Below are positions 1 through 9,112 of a stretch of 19,973 nucleotides of DNA, in pieces. The stretch is from JASFRI01 sp050115015 (lineage in GTDB: Bacteria; Acidobacteriota; Polarisedimenticolia; CBDVAL01). Position 1 is the stretch's first letter, and every line of letters begins with the position of its first letter. Position numbers and translations under genes: made by a program. The notes beneath the pieces are model-generated. The model saw only the letters and a program-made list of their open reading frames with translations, searched no databases and was not told where the DNA came from. Location of the stretch: positions 1 through 19,973 of the forward strand of contig JASFRI010000026.1 in assembly GCA_050115015.1 (NCBI GenBank). The letters run 5' to 3'.

Positions 1-972
1 AAGATAGGCCGCCAGCGTCCAGAGCGCACCGCGCGCCAGACGCCGCCCCGCCTCCGTCGCTCGCTGCCCTCGCGCCAGGAGCACCGCGCCGATCACCAGA
101 CCGGGGACCAGGAGCCGCAGGGCCGCACCGAACGCGCTGGCCCGGCCGGCGACGGGATGCGGCGGGCCGATGAACACGTCCCACAGGCCGGCAAGGGCAC
201 GGGACAGGCCCTCGACGGGGCCGCTCGCGTAGCCCATGCCGTAGCGGGGCCGTAGCCAGGCGACGGCGCCGGCCGGAGAGCCGCCGGCCGTCCAGGGCAG
301 GGCCAGAAGGTAGGGGATCCCCGCGGCGGCGGCACCCACCGAGGCGAACAGCGCCAGGGCGTGGAGACGCCTCCTCCCCTCGAGAGGCCACAGGTGCACG
401 ACCGCCGGGACCACCAGGAGGACCTGCAGGCCGTGGCACAGGATCGCGAAACCCACGGACAGGCCCAGCCATCCGGCGTTCGACGTCGAGGGGGCATTCA
501 CGAGGGCCAGGAGGAAGAGGCACAGCGACAGGAGCACGAGGGGCTGGACCTCGACGTTGACCGCGTAGGCCCAGAACGCGCCGGAGAAGGCCAGCAGGAG
601 CGTCCCCAGCACCGCGGCGGCGGTGTCGCCGGTCGCCCGCCACACCGCGATCAGGAACACCAGCAGTGCCGTCGTCGCCAGCAGCGACGACAGGTGCACG
701 AGCCGCAGGATCTCTACGTTCCGCACGCCGTCCGGCGGCGAGCCCAGGGCGCGCTGGAACATCGCTCCGAGCGGACCGTACGCCAGATGATGGGGATGCA
801 GGAAGAGCCGGTGGAACTCCGTCGATCCGTCCACCCCGGCGTGACGCACGAGGTCCGCGAACAGCGTTCCGTCCCCGGTGTAGTCCGCCGAGGGAAACAG
901 GAGGTAGAGCAGCGCCACGGCGAGCAGCGTCAGCGCCGCGATCGCGCCGATCGCCACGCGCCGGGGGCGCAC
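1..972 (-). CDS. Polytopic membrane protein, GT-C glycosyltransferase-like (3' end missing)
   Basis: The minus strand is open for 324 codons from a GTG at 972 to the left edge. The frame's upstream stop is the arginase TAG at 1024-1026, and no ATG or TTG lies between, so GTG (972, or a second GTG at 957) must start it. The protein opens with a basic N terminus and a hydrophobic helix (about residues 7-23). An acidic loop DYTGDGTLFAD follows, then a soluble patch rich in His (FLHPHHLAYGP), then repeated hydrophobic helices separated by short basic loops. An early acidic periplasmic loop followed by many helices is the layout of GT-C glycosyltransferases and DUF2723-type proteins, which use lipid-linked sugars. 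That family call is inference from topology; I see no decisive motif. It lies 51 bases after arginase on the same strand, so it is probably the last gene of that operon. The ribosome-binding site is weak. Confidence 0.72.
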   Translation of the reverse strand, partial: MRPRRVAIGAIAALTLLAVALLYLLFPSADYTGDGTLFADLVRHAGVDGSTEFHRLFLHPHHLAYGPLGAMFQRALGSPPDGVRNVEILRLVHLSSLLATTALLVFLIAVWRATGDTAAAVLGTLLLAFSGAFWAYAVNVEVQPLVLLSLCLFLLALVNAPSTSNAGWLGLSVGFAILCHGLQVLLVVPAVVHLWPLEGRRRLHALALFASVGAAAAGIPYLLALPWTAGGSPAGAVAWLRPRYGMGYASGPVEGLSRALAGLWDVFIGPPHPVAGRASAFGAALRLLVPGLVIGAVLLARGQRATEAGRRLARGALWTLAAYL

Positions 973-1023
973 CCTGCGGCCGCCCGGCGGCGCCGTGTCC
1001 GGGGAGAGGGGGATGGGGGCTCC

Positions 1024-1932
1024 CTAGAGGATGCGCTGTCCCAGAGCGGACAGGATGAGCTCCGCCGCGACCTCCGCGGAGCGGTTGCGAACGTCCAGGG
1101 TAGGGTTCAGCTCGACGACGTCCAGCGACACGAGGTGCCCCGAGTCGGCGACCATCTCGCAGAGGAGGTGGGCCTCGCGGTAGGAGAGCCCTCCCATGAC
1201 CGCCGTCCCCACCCCCGGCGCCACCTCGGGATCGAGCCCGTCCAGATCGATGCTGAGATGCACCCCCCCGGTGGAGGCGACGAGACGCTGCAGCGCCTCC
1301 TCCACCAGCGTGCCGATCCCGCGGCGATCCACCTCGGCCATCGTGCAGGCGCGCACGCCGCTCCCCCGCACGAGTTCGCGCTCGTGGTCGTCCAGGTTCC
1401 GGAGGCCGATCAGCACCGTATCCTCCGCCCGCACATGGGCCCCCGCGGCCACCGCCAGCAGCGCCTCCGGTCCCTGGCCGAGGCAGACCGCCAGCGGCAT
1501 GCCGTGGACGTTTCCGGAAGGGGAGGTCGCCGGGGTGTTCATGTCCGCGTGGGCATCGACCCAGATCAACCCGAGGCGCTCGCCCCGGTCCCGGAGGGCG
1601 CGAGCCACCCCGGGCACGGAGCCCGCGGCGAGGGAATGGTCCCCGCCCAGGCAGACCGGGGTGCGCCCGCCGCGAACCGATGCCGCCGTCCGCGCGGCCA
1701 CCTCGCCGCAGACCGCCGCGATCTCGGCGACGAAACGCTGGCCGGGATCGCCGGGATCGCAGCTCTCCGGGATCGGCACGTCGACGTCCCCCTCGTCCCT
1801 GACGAGGTGGCCGAGGGCCCGCAGGCGGCCCTCGAGGCCCGTGACGCGCAGGGCCGACGGCCCCATGTCGACACCACGGCGACCGGCGCCGAGGTCCAGG
1901 GGCACCCCCACGAGTTCCACCGGGCGGCTCAC
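1024..1932 (-). CDS. rocF: Arginase (arginase/agmatinase/ureohydrolase family)
   Basis: 302 residues, a normal full length for bacterial arginase. All manganese-site motifs are present: GGDHS (residues 96-100, His99), DAHAD (126-130, Asp126, His128, Asp130) and SIDLDGLDP (227-235, Asp229, Asp231). The substrate loop SPSGNVHGMP (137-146) and the N-terminal GAGRRGVDMGPSALR block are typical of arginase rather than agmatinase. The enzyme hydrolyses L-arginine to ornithine and urea in the cytoplasm with a binuclear Mn centre. The start is GTG, preceded by GGAGG with a 4-base spacer. It overlaps the upstream glycosidase gene by 4 bases (GTGA), so the two are translationally coupled. No urease, ornithine aminotransferase or transporter gene is nearby, so the pathway use of the ornithine is not shown here. 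A related ureohydrolase specificity cannot be fully excluded. Confidence 0.93.
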   Translation of the reverse strand: MSRPVELVGVPLDLGAGRRGVDMGPSALRVTGLEGRLRALGHLVRDEGDVDVPIPESCDPGDPGQRFVAEIAAVCGEVAARTAASVRGGRTPVCLGGDHSLAAGSVPGVARALRDRGERLGLIWVDAHADMNTPATSPSGNVHGMPLAVCLGQGPEALLAVAAGAHVRAEDTVLIGLRNLDDHERELVRGSGVRACTMAEVDRRGIGTLVEEALQRLVASTGGVHLSIDLDGLDPEVAPGVGTAVMGGLSYREAHLLCEMVADSGHLVSLDVVELNPTLDVRNRSAEVAAELILSALGQRIL

Positions 1933-2816
1933 GGCACCTCCACCGGCCCCCGGCGGGCCACGCCGATCACGTTCGGGATGGCCACCGGCTCCGCCTCCAT
2001 GTCGGCGAGCAGCGGGGAGTCGAAGCGCCCGACGAACTCGTGCTCGACGCCGCCCGCCGCGACGTAGAGCTGCGCCTCGGCTCCCCCCTCCGTGTACATC
2101 GCGCCCGCAAGATCGAGGGGCAGGGCGAGGAGGTTCTCGATCAGGTCGTGGGTCGTGTACGGGGATCGAACGTGGATGAACAGCACCCGCCCGTCACCGT
2201 CGACGCCGATGGCGGCGGTGCTCCAGGCCCTCGCCTGCTGCTTCCACACGTTCTCCCGCCGGCACGAGATCATCCGGATGCTCTGCACCAGGCTTCCGTA
2301 TCGTGCGCGCAGATCCTCGAAGTCGTGGCACCCGAGGTCGATCAGCCGGACCGGGGGCAGCCCCTCCTCCAGCGGGTCGAACGCCAGGATCGTGTTGTCC
2401 TTGGACAGGCGCGGGTTGTTGACGTGCTCGCGGCTGCGCATCAGCGACACGCTCTTGCGGTAGTCGGTCTGGTACATGCTCGAGTTGATCGCCGCCACCA
2501 GCCCGTTCTTCCGGCACCACTCCTTCGCCGTCCGGATCCGCCCCTGGTCGGGCGCCGACGCGTTCAGCAACCGCAGCTCCCAGCGATGGGGATCGATCCG
2601 CAGCACCCGCACCATCGAATCCCCCGCGGCGGCCTTCTGCGGCGCCTCGAACTCCCCCAGCGCCAGCCCCGGCTCCAGCTCGGCCCAGCGGCCGGGCTCG
2701 TCGTCCGCCGGCCCGGCCTGCGGCGACGGGACCTCTCCGGCCATGCCGGGAACGGACCCCGCCAGGAGGACGAGAAGGCAGGCGGTCAGCGGGGATCGAC
2801 GGTGGCCGGGCAACAT
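1929..2816 (-). CDS. Secreted phosphodiester glycosidase (NAGPA/DUF2233) domain protein
   Basis: 295 residues from the ATG at 2816. That start puts a basic stretch and the hydrophobic helix LTACLLVLLAG (10-20) at the N terminus as a signal peptide. GGAGGA precedes it closely. An in-frame ATG at 2942 would add 42 residues with no hydrophobic segment ahead of the signal, so I prefer 2816. The body matches the phosphodiester glycosidase fold: VRVLRIDPHRWELRLL (69-84), AAINSSMYQ (108-116), QSIRMISCRREN (178-189), TAAIGVDGDGRVLFIHVRSPYTTHDL (200-225) and the usual glycine-rich end motif as YTEGGAEAQLY (241-251). Family members remove sugar-phosphate caps or act on exopolysaccharide and cell-surface glycans; this one's substrate is unknown. 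The usual LDGG is replaced by TEGG. First gene of the operon with arginase and the membrane protein. Confidence 0.82.
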   Translation of the reverse strand: MLPGHRRSPLTACLLVLLAGSVPGMAGEVPSPQAGPADDEPGRWAELEPGLALGEFEAPQKAAAGDSMVRVLRIDPHRWELRLLNASAPDQGRIRTAKEWCRKNGLVAAINSSMYQTDYRKSVSLMRSREHVNNPRLSKDNTILAFDPLEEGLPPVRLIDLGCHDFEDLRARYGSLVQSIRMISCRRENVWKQQARAWSTAAIGVDGDGRVLFIHVRSPYTTHDLIENLLALPLDLAGAMYTEGGAEAQLYVAAGGVEHEFVGRFDSPLLADMEAEPVAIPNVIGVARRGPVEVP

Positions 2817-2968
2817 TCCTCCCACCGGGAGCTCATCCGGGTCATGGACATCCGCCGCGGCAGGAGGGCCACCGGCGTCGCGAAGGCTCCCCGTATCGCG
2901 GCCCCGGCCCCTCAGCCTCGCCGCGGCTCGCGACAAAGCCATGACTCGGAAGGACTCCCGGAGGGCTC

Positions 2969-2974
2969 ATTCTA
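2969..2974 (-). promoter_or_regulatory. Candidate -10 box (TAGAAT) for the glycosidase-arginase operon
   Basis: The minus strand reads TAGAAT, matching the sigma-70 -10 consensus at four of six positions, in the 226-base gap between divergent genes. No good -35 is seen. Transcription from here would give a leader of about 145 bases to the ATG at 2816, or about 20 bases to the alternative ATG at 2942. Confidence 0.35.
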
Positions 2975-3028
2975 GCCGTTCCCCCGGCCACGGCGCCAGC
3001 GCGGCGCCCGAAGCACGCAAATCCGGGG

Positions 3029-3034
3029 TAGAAT
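3029..3034 (+). promoter_or_regulatory. Candidate -10 box (TAGAAT) for the ABC transporter operon
   Basis: TAGAAT ends 8 bases before the ATG at 3043. No ribosome-binding site lies in the intervening CCCGCCCC, so the mRNA may begin at or next to the start codon (leaderless). The same hexamer occurs on the opposite strand at 2969-2974 for the divergent operon. No -35 match is visible. Confidence 0.42.
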
Positions 3035-3042
3035 CCCGCCCC

Positions 3043-3810
3043 ATGGAAGCAGCGCTGGAGACCCGTGGACTGCGGCGGCTGTTCGGCGAGCTGGCGGCGG
3101 TCGACGGTATCGACCTGCTCGTCCCCCGGGGGAGCTTCTACGGCTTTCTCGGCCCCAACGGGGCCGGCAAGTCGACGACGATCAAGTGCCTCACCGGCCT
3201 CCTGCGTCCGACCGCCGGCGAGATCCGCATCCTCGGCATTGACCCCGCCAGGGATCCCGTGGCGGTGAAACGCGCCGTCGGCGTCGTGCCGGAGGACCTG
3301 GCGCTGTTCGACCGGTTGACCGGCGCGGAGACCCTGGCGTTCGTCGGCCAGGTACACGGGCTGTCCCGCGAGACGATACGCTCCCGTGCCGACCAGCTCC
3401 TGTCGGTGATGACGCTGGTCGACGCCGCGGATTCCGTGGTGGCGGACTACTCTCACGGCATGAGGAAGAAGCTGGCCATGGCCACGGCCCTGCTGCCGGC
3501 GCCCCGCCTGCTGTTCCTGGACGAACCGTTCGAGGGGATCGACGCCGTCGCCTCCCGGCAGATGAAGGACCTGCTCCGCAACTACGTCCGCGATGGAGGG
3601 ACGATCTTCCTCACCTCCCACATCCTGGAGATCGTGGAACGGCTCTCGGACCACGTCGGCGTCATCCAGCGCGGCCGTCTCGTGGCCCAGGGTCCCCTGG
3701 CGGAGCTGAAGGCCGGCGCCGGCGACGGCCGCACGCTGGAGGACCTGTTCCTGGAGCTGGTGGGCGCGGAGGAGACCGCCGCACCGGACCTGGGCTGGCT
3801 GGCGGGATGA
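3043..3810 (+). CDS. ABC transporter ATP-binding protein
   Basis: 255 residues, full length for a single ABC ATPase. Walker A GPNGAGKST is at residues 37-45, the signature is the degenerate YSHGMRKKL (136-144), Walker B with the catalytic Glu is LLFLDEPFEGID (156-167) and the switch His is TSH (His193). The Q-loop Gln is replaced by PED (residues 83-85), as in the ABC-2 export subfamily (CcmA/NatA/EcsA-like). The open frame extends 189 codons upstream, but that part is low-complexity shadow; the domain begins right after the ATG at 3043. The start has no Shine-Dalgarno and sits 8 bases after a TAGAAT -10 box. The stop overlaps the permease start by 4 bases (ATGA), so the two form one transporter. 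Substrate unknown; drug, lipid or polysaccharide export are all possible. Confidence 0.93.
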   Translation: MEAALETRGLRRLFGELAAVDGIDLLVPRGSFYGFLGPNGAGKSTTIKCLTGLLRPTAGEIRILGIDPARDPVAVKRAVGVVPEDLALFDRLTGAETLAFVGQVHGLSRETIRSRADQLLSVMTLVDAADSVVADYSHGMRKKLAMATALLPAPRLLFLDEPFEGIDAVASRQMKDLLRNYVRDGGTIFLTSHILEIVERLSDHVGVIQRGRLVAQGPLAELKAGAGDGRTLEDLFLELVGAEETAAPDLGWLAG

Positions 3811-5489
3811 TCCGGATCTTCCGGGCACTGGTCTGGATGCGCTGGCGCGTGCTGGTGCACACGCTGCGCGGCGGGAGCCGGGATTCGGGGGAGCGGATCT
3901 CGCGGCTGCTGCACGCCCTCGCACCGGTCTTCCTGGTGGCGCTGATGCTCCCCTCGGCCCTCGGGCTCGGGGCGCTGGCGTTCTGGGCCGGGCAGCTGCT
4001 CGGTTCGGGCAAGCAGCTCTCCCCGGAGGCGATCCGCGGCCTGCGACTCGGCCTGGGCGCGATCACGGCGGTGGTGGTGCTCATGCCCCTGGCCCGGGCC
4101 CGCGCAGGGGGCGGGAGCCTGACGCGGATGCTGCTGCTGCCGATCCCCCGGCGCCTGCTCCACGTCGCGGACCTGGCGGCGGGCATCGCCGACCCCTGGC
4201 TGCTGGCGATCGTGCCGGCACTGCTGCTCTTCCCGCTGGGGTTCGCCACCGGGGGATCGCTCCCGGTCGCCCTGGGCCTGCTCCTGGCCAGCCTGGGGCT
4301 GCTGCTCACGCTCCTGGCGCTCGCCTCCGCCGCCTCCCAGGGGGTGCAGCTGCTGCTCCGGGACCGCCGCCGGGCGGAGGCCCTGATCCTGGCGGCGACG
4401 GTGCTGCTGACCACCGCGGGGATCGTGCCCGCCCTCCTCTTCCACGACGACCGCGACGACGGGAAGGGAGGGGCCGGCACGCCGCAGGAGGAGACCGGCG
4501 TCCACCTCACGATGCCGGAGGTGGTGCCGCTGCTCCCGTCGGAGCTCTACGTGCGTCAGCTCGACCGGGCGCTGAACGAGCGACGGGGGTGGAGCTGGTC
4601 GCTGGCCGGCCTGTTCGCGCAGGCGGCGATCGCCTTCGGCCTGTCCGGCGCCCTCCACCGGCGGCTCACGGAGCAACCGGAGAGCATGTCCCGGACACGC
4701 CGGGGAGCGCGCCGCCGCGTGCGCATCCTCCGCGTGCCCGGGCTCTCGCCGGCGGCGTCGGCGGTGGCCCTGGCGCAGTCGCGGACCTTTCTGCGCACCG
4801 TGAAGGGGAAGATGGCGGTCTACTTCGGGCCGGTGGGAGGCCTACTCCTGGGCCTGGTCCTGATCTACCGCCTCGATCCGCCCGAGGTCCCCGGCGGCAT
4901 GGTGCCCCCGTTCACGTTGCTGGCGGGGCTGCTGTGCATCCTCTCGCTCCAGCCGATCCTGCTGAACCTGTTCGCCACGGACGGCCCGGGGCTGACGCTG
5001 CAGCTTCTCGGGCCGATCTCGGCCCGGGAGCTCGTGCAGGGGAAGCTGGCGGCGGCGGGATTCCTCGCCTGCCTGCCGACGCTGCTCTGCGGGCTGCTTG
5101 CCTGGGTGCTGTTCCGGGACGGCAGCTTCCTGCTGTGGGTCGCGGCGCTGGTGTCGGTGGCGGCAGTCTATCTCATGTTCTCGCCGGTCGGGGCCATCCT
5201 GTCCGCCCTGCTCCCCCGGCGGGCGAACCTCAACAGCATGGGAAAGGACGGCAACCCCCACGGCGTGGCCGGGCTCCTGGGGACGCTGCTCACCGCGGCG
5301 GCGGTGGGCCCCCCGGTCCTCCTGGCCCTGTTCGGGATGCTGGTCCTCGACAGCCGCCTGGCCGCCCTGCTGCTGATCGCCGGCTGGACGGGGATCGCCG
5401 CCGGGATCGGACACGTCCTGGCCGGGGTCGCCGCCGGGATCGTGGAGAAGCGCCGCGAGAACCTGGCCCTGGTGGCCCAGGGCCGCTGA
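3807..5489 (+). CDS. ABC-2-type multi-helix permease
   Basis: 560 residues, coupled to the ATPase by an ATGA overlap. A basic amphipathic N terminus (MIRIFRALVWMRWRVLVHTLRG) is followed by roughly ten to twelve hydrophobic segments. These fall in two blocks (about residues 35-225 and 330-545), separated by a soluble region with an acidic-basic patch (HDDRDDGKGG) and an arginine-rich stretch near residue 295. That two-block layout, longer than six-helix ABC-2 permeases, resembles large exporters in which one polypeptide carries both transmembrane halves. The C-terminal tail EKRRENLALVAQGR is cytoplasmic. The role is inner-membrane export with the preceding ATPase. There is no accessory gene to indicate the substrate. 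The 134 bases after its stop hold no clear terminator before the convergent oligopeptidase gene. Confidence 0.86.
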   Translation: MIRIFRALVWMRWRVLVHTLRGGSRDSGERISRLLHALAPVFLVALMLPSALGLGALAFWAGQLLGSGKQLSPEAIRGLRLGLGAITAVVVLMPLARARAGGGSLTRMLLLPIPRRLLHVADLAAGIADPWLLAIVPALLLFPLGFATGGSLPVALGLLLASLGLLLTLLALASAASQGVQLLLRDRRRAEALILAATVLLTTAGIVPALLFHDDRDDGKGGAGTPQEETGVHLTMPEVVPLLPSELYVRQLDRALNERRGWSWSLAGLFAQAAIAFGLSGALHRRLTEQPESMSRTRRGARRRVRILRVPGLSPAASAVALAQSRTFLRTVKGKMAVYFGPVGGLLLGLVLIYRLDPPEVPGGMVPPFTLLAGLLCILSLQPILLNLFATDGPGLTLQLLGPISARELVQGKLAAAGFLACLPTLLCGLLAWVLFRDGSFLLWVAALVSVAAVYLMFSPVGAILSALLPRRANLNSMGKDGNPHGVAGLLGTLLTAAAVGPPVLLALFGMLVLDSRLAALLLIAGWTGIAAGIGHVLAGVAAGIVEKRRENLALVAQGR

Positions 5490-5623
5490 GGGATCCGGCC
5501 CACCGGGAACCGGCTCCAGGAAGCCGGGCGCGAGTCCCGGACCGGGCGGGCGACGCCGGGGGAGGAGCGCCGCGACGACCGCGACGCCCCCATTGGCCCC
5601 GTGAGGGGCTCTCCGGACCGCCT

Positions 5624-7786
<2,163 letters not shown>

Positions 7787-7822
7787 GATAGGGCTCTCCT
7801 TGGATGTCAGCGGTCCACGAAC

Positions 7823-7828
7823 ATGATA
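7823..7828 (-). promoter_or_regulatory. Candidate -10 box (TATCAT) for the prolyl oligopeptidase
   Basis: The minus strand reads TATCAT, five of six to TATAAT, about 37 bases before the ATG. The leader would be about 30 bases and include the AGGAGAG site. No convincing -35 is visible. Confidence 0.45.
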
Positions 7829-7850
7829 CTCCGCCGGGCCGCCCGGGTTT

Positions 7851-7864
7851 CCGGCCCGGGCCGG
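7851..7864. repeat. 14-base perfect palindrome in the divergent promoter region
   Basis: CCGGCCCGGGCCGG reads the same on both strands and lies between the two TATCAT boxes of the divergent oligopeptidase and methyltransferase genes. It covers about the -35 to -20 region of the plus-strand promoter, where an operator could sit. In DNA this rich in G and C such a palindrome can arise by chance. Confidence 0.3.
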
Positions 7865-7872
7865 GAATCCGG

Positions 7873-7878
7873 TATCAT
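7873..7878 (+). promoter_or_regulatory. Candidate -10 box (TATCAT) for the methyltransferase
   Basis: TATCAT, identical to the box of the divergent gene, ends 34 bases before the ATG at 7913. That leaves a leader of about 28 bases containing AAGGAGG. TTTCCG lies 19 bases upstream and is at best a poor -35. Confidence 0.45.
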
Positions 7879-7912
7879 CCCGCCGACGGCGGCTTCCGGG
7901 AAGGAGGGCGGC

Positions 7913-8692
7913 ATGGAAAACCCGCTGCCGGCGGGGATCTCCGGCGGGAGGTCCCCGGAGGCGCGATACCGGGACGGGAGCTACCTGGAGCGCAACCCCG
8001 GCTGGCACGCCGAGGACGCCCCGGCGAAGGCCCGCTGGATCCGGCGCCTGCTGGAGCGCAACGGTCTGGACCCGGGCTCCGTGGGCGAGGCCGGCTGCGG
8101 CGCGGGCGCGGTCCTGCTCGCCCTGGCGCGGGAGGCCCCGGAGACGGTGCGCTTCGTGGGCTACGAGATCTCCCCCGTGGCGCTGGAGCTGTGTCCCCGC
8201 GGCGTCCTCCCCAACCTCAGCTACCGCCTCGGCGACCTGACCGCGGAGGAGGCCGTCCACCACGACCTGCTGCTGGTCCTCGACGTGATCGAGCACGTGG
8301 AGGACTACCTGGGGTTCCTGCGGGGCCTGCGGCGGCGGGCCCGCCACCACGTGTTCCACATCCCCCTGGACCTGTCGGTCCAGAGCCTGCTGCGGCGCTC
8401 CCGGCTCCTCCGGGAGCGGGATCAGGTCGGGCACCTGCACTACTTCACGCGGGAGACCGCGCTGGCCACCCTGTCGGACGCGGGCTACCGGGTGCTGGAC
8501 CAGACCTACACGCCCGGCGGCCTGGAGCTCCCGGCACGGAGCGTGCTCTCCCGGCTCGCCCGGCTTCCGCGCCGGATGCTCGCGGCCGTCGACCCGGGGC
8601 TGGCGGCCCGCCTGCTGGGTGGGTTCTCGCTGCTGGTGCTGGCGGAGCCGGCGGCGGCTACTGGAGGTGCGGGGACTCCTGGGCGCGGATGA
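7913..8692 (+). CDS. SAM-dependent class I methyltransferase
   Basis: 259 residues. The ATG at 7913 has AAGGAGG with a 5-base spacer; the much longer upstream frame is shadow. An N-terminal lid (YRDGSYLERNPGWHAEDAPAKARWI) precedes the Rossmann core: motif I VGEAGCGAG (57-65), acidic strand end GYEISPVALEL (83-93) and DVIEHVEDYLGFL (124-136). The core resembles the Methyltransf_11/23 type used on ubiquinone-like and other small molecules. The C-terminal part has HYFTRETALATLSDAGYRVLD, also typical of this group. The substrate is unknown. It overlaps the convergent small gene at 8658-9044 by 35 bases, so the last 12 codons or so also encode the antisense C terminus. Confidence 0.88.
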   Translation: MENPLPAGISGGRSPEARYRDGSYLERNPGWHAEDAPAKARWIRRLLERNGLDPGSVGEAGCGAGAVLLALAREAPETVRFVGYEISPVALELCPRGVLPNLSYRLGDLTAEEAVHHDLLLVLDVIEHVEDYLGFLRGLRRRARHHVFHIPLDLSVQSLLRRSRLLRERDQVGHLHYFTRETALATLSDAGYRVLDQTYTPGGLELPARSVLSRLARLPRRMLAAVDPGLAARLLGGFSLLVLAEPAAATGGAGTPGRG

Positions 8693-9044
8693 CCTGGACC
8701 TCGCGGATCCGGGTCGTCTTTACCTGGTTCCCGAACTCCAGGAACAGACCGGGCGCCGCGATCAGGTCGTGCTTGATGGCAGTGCCGCCCCAGGTGCACC
8801 CGGTGATGGTGACGTGGTGGGGCGCCGGCCCGTGCCGGTCGAACCAGCCTCCGGACGCGGCGTAGAGCTCACCGCCCAGGAACCGCAGGGAGTAGGTGGA
8901 GTTGCGGGTCTTCACGACCACCCAGTCCCCCAGGGAGAGGTCCGCCTTGCGGACCCCCTCCACGTCCCGGGCATGGTCCACGATGGCCCGGAGCGTGCGG
9001 ACGGGATACTCGCCGGTGTTCTGCATGTCGTCGGAACGCGCCAC
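8658..9044 (-). CDS. Uncharacterised 128-residue protein
   Basis: I do not recognise a named family. The start is GTG at 9044, with AGGAG and a 6-base spacer and a strong promoter just upstream; an ATG at 9026 lacks a ribosome-binding site. The first half is a helix-like segment (ATG residue onward: NTGEYPVRTLRAIVDHARDVEG). The second half looks all-beta with a distinctive run: GDWVVVKTRNSTYSLRF, SGGWFDRHG, TITGCTWGGTAIK, LEFGNQVKTTRI. There is no signal peptide or membrane segment, so it is probably cytoplasmic. The TRNSTY and CTWGG patches look like conserved family signatures rather than random shadow, and codon use is regular. It follows the phosphatase gene with a 68-base gap but has its own promoter. 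The 3' end overlaps the convergent methyltransferase by 35 bases. Confidence 0.78.
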   Translation of the reverse strand: MARSDDMQNTGEYPVRTLRAIVDHARDVEGVRKADLSLGDWVVVKTRNSTYSLRFLGGELYAASGGWFDRHGPAPHHVTITGCTWGGTAIKHDLIAAPGLFLEFGNQVKTTRIREVQVIRAQESPHLQ

Positions 9045-9062
9045 CCGTGTCTCCTGAAACAC

Positions 9063-9091
9063 AATGTATTTCGGGTCTTTCGCGGCGTCAA
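9063..9091 (-). promoter_or_regulatory. Sigma-70-type promoter of the uncharacterised gene
   Basis: On the minus strand TTGACG (9091-9086) is followed by a 17-base spacer and TACATT (9068-9063): five of six and four of six matches at ideal spacing. It sits in a locally AT-richer patch, and the predicted transcript starts about 12 bases before the GTG at 9044, just at the AGGAG site. This is the best housekeeping-type promoter in the window. Confidence 0.62.
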
Positions 9092-9112
9092 GGCCCCGGA
9101 ACCCGCCAGGGG

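Noticed and set aside
361..2067. A 568-codon plus-strand frame across the membrane protein and arginase
   Set aside because: Composition is Arg/Gln/His-rich with no fold or motif, and it is antisense to arginase, whose motifs are unambiguous.
2476..3042. Upstream extension of the ABC ATPase frame
   Set aside because: These 189 codons are antisense to the glycosidase gene and lack any domain; the family's N terminus begins right after the ATG at 3043.
5596..5609. GCCCC-GTGA-GGGGC hairpin between the convergent permease and oligopeptidase genes
   Set aside because: The stem is only 5 bp and there is no T run on either strand, so it is not supported as a terminator.
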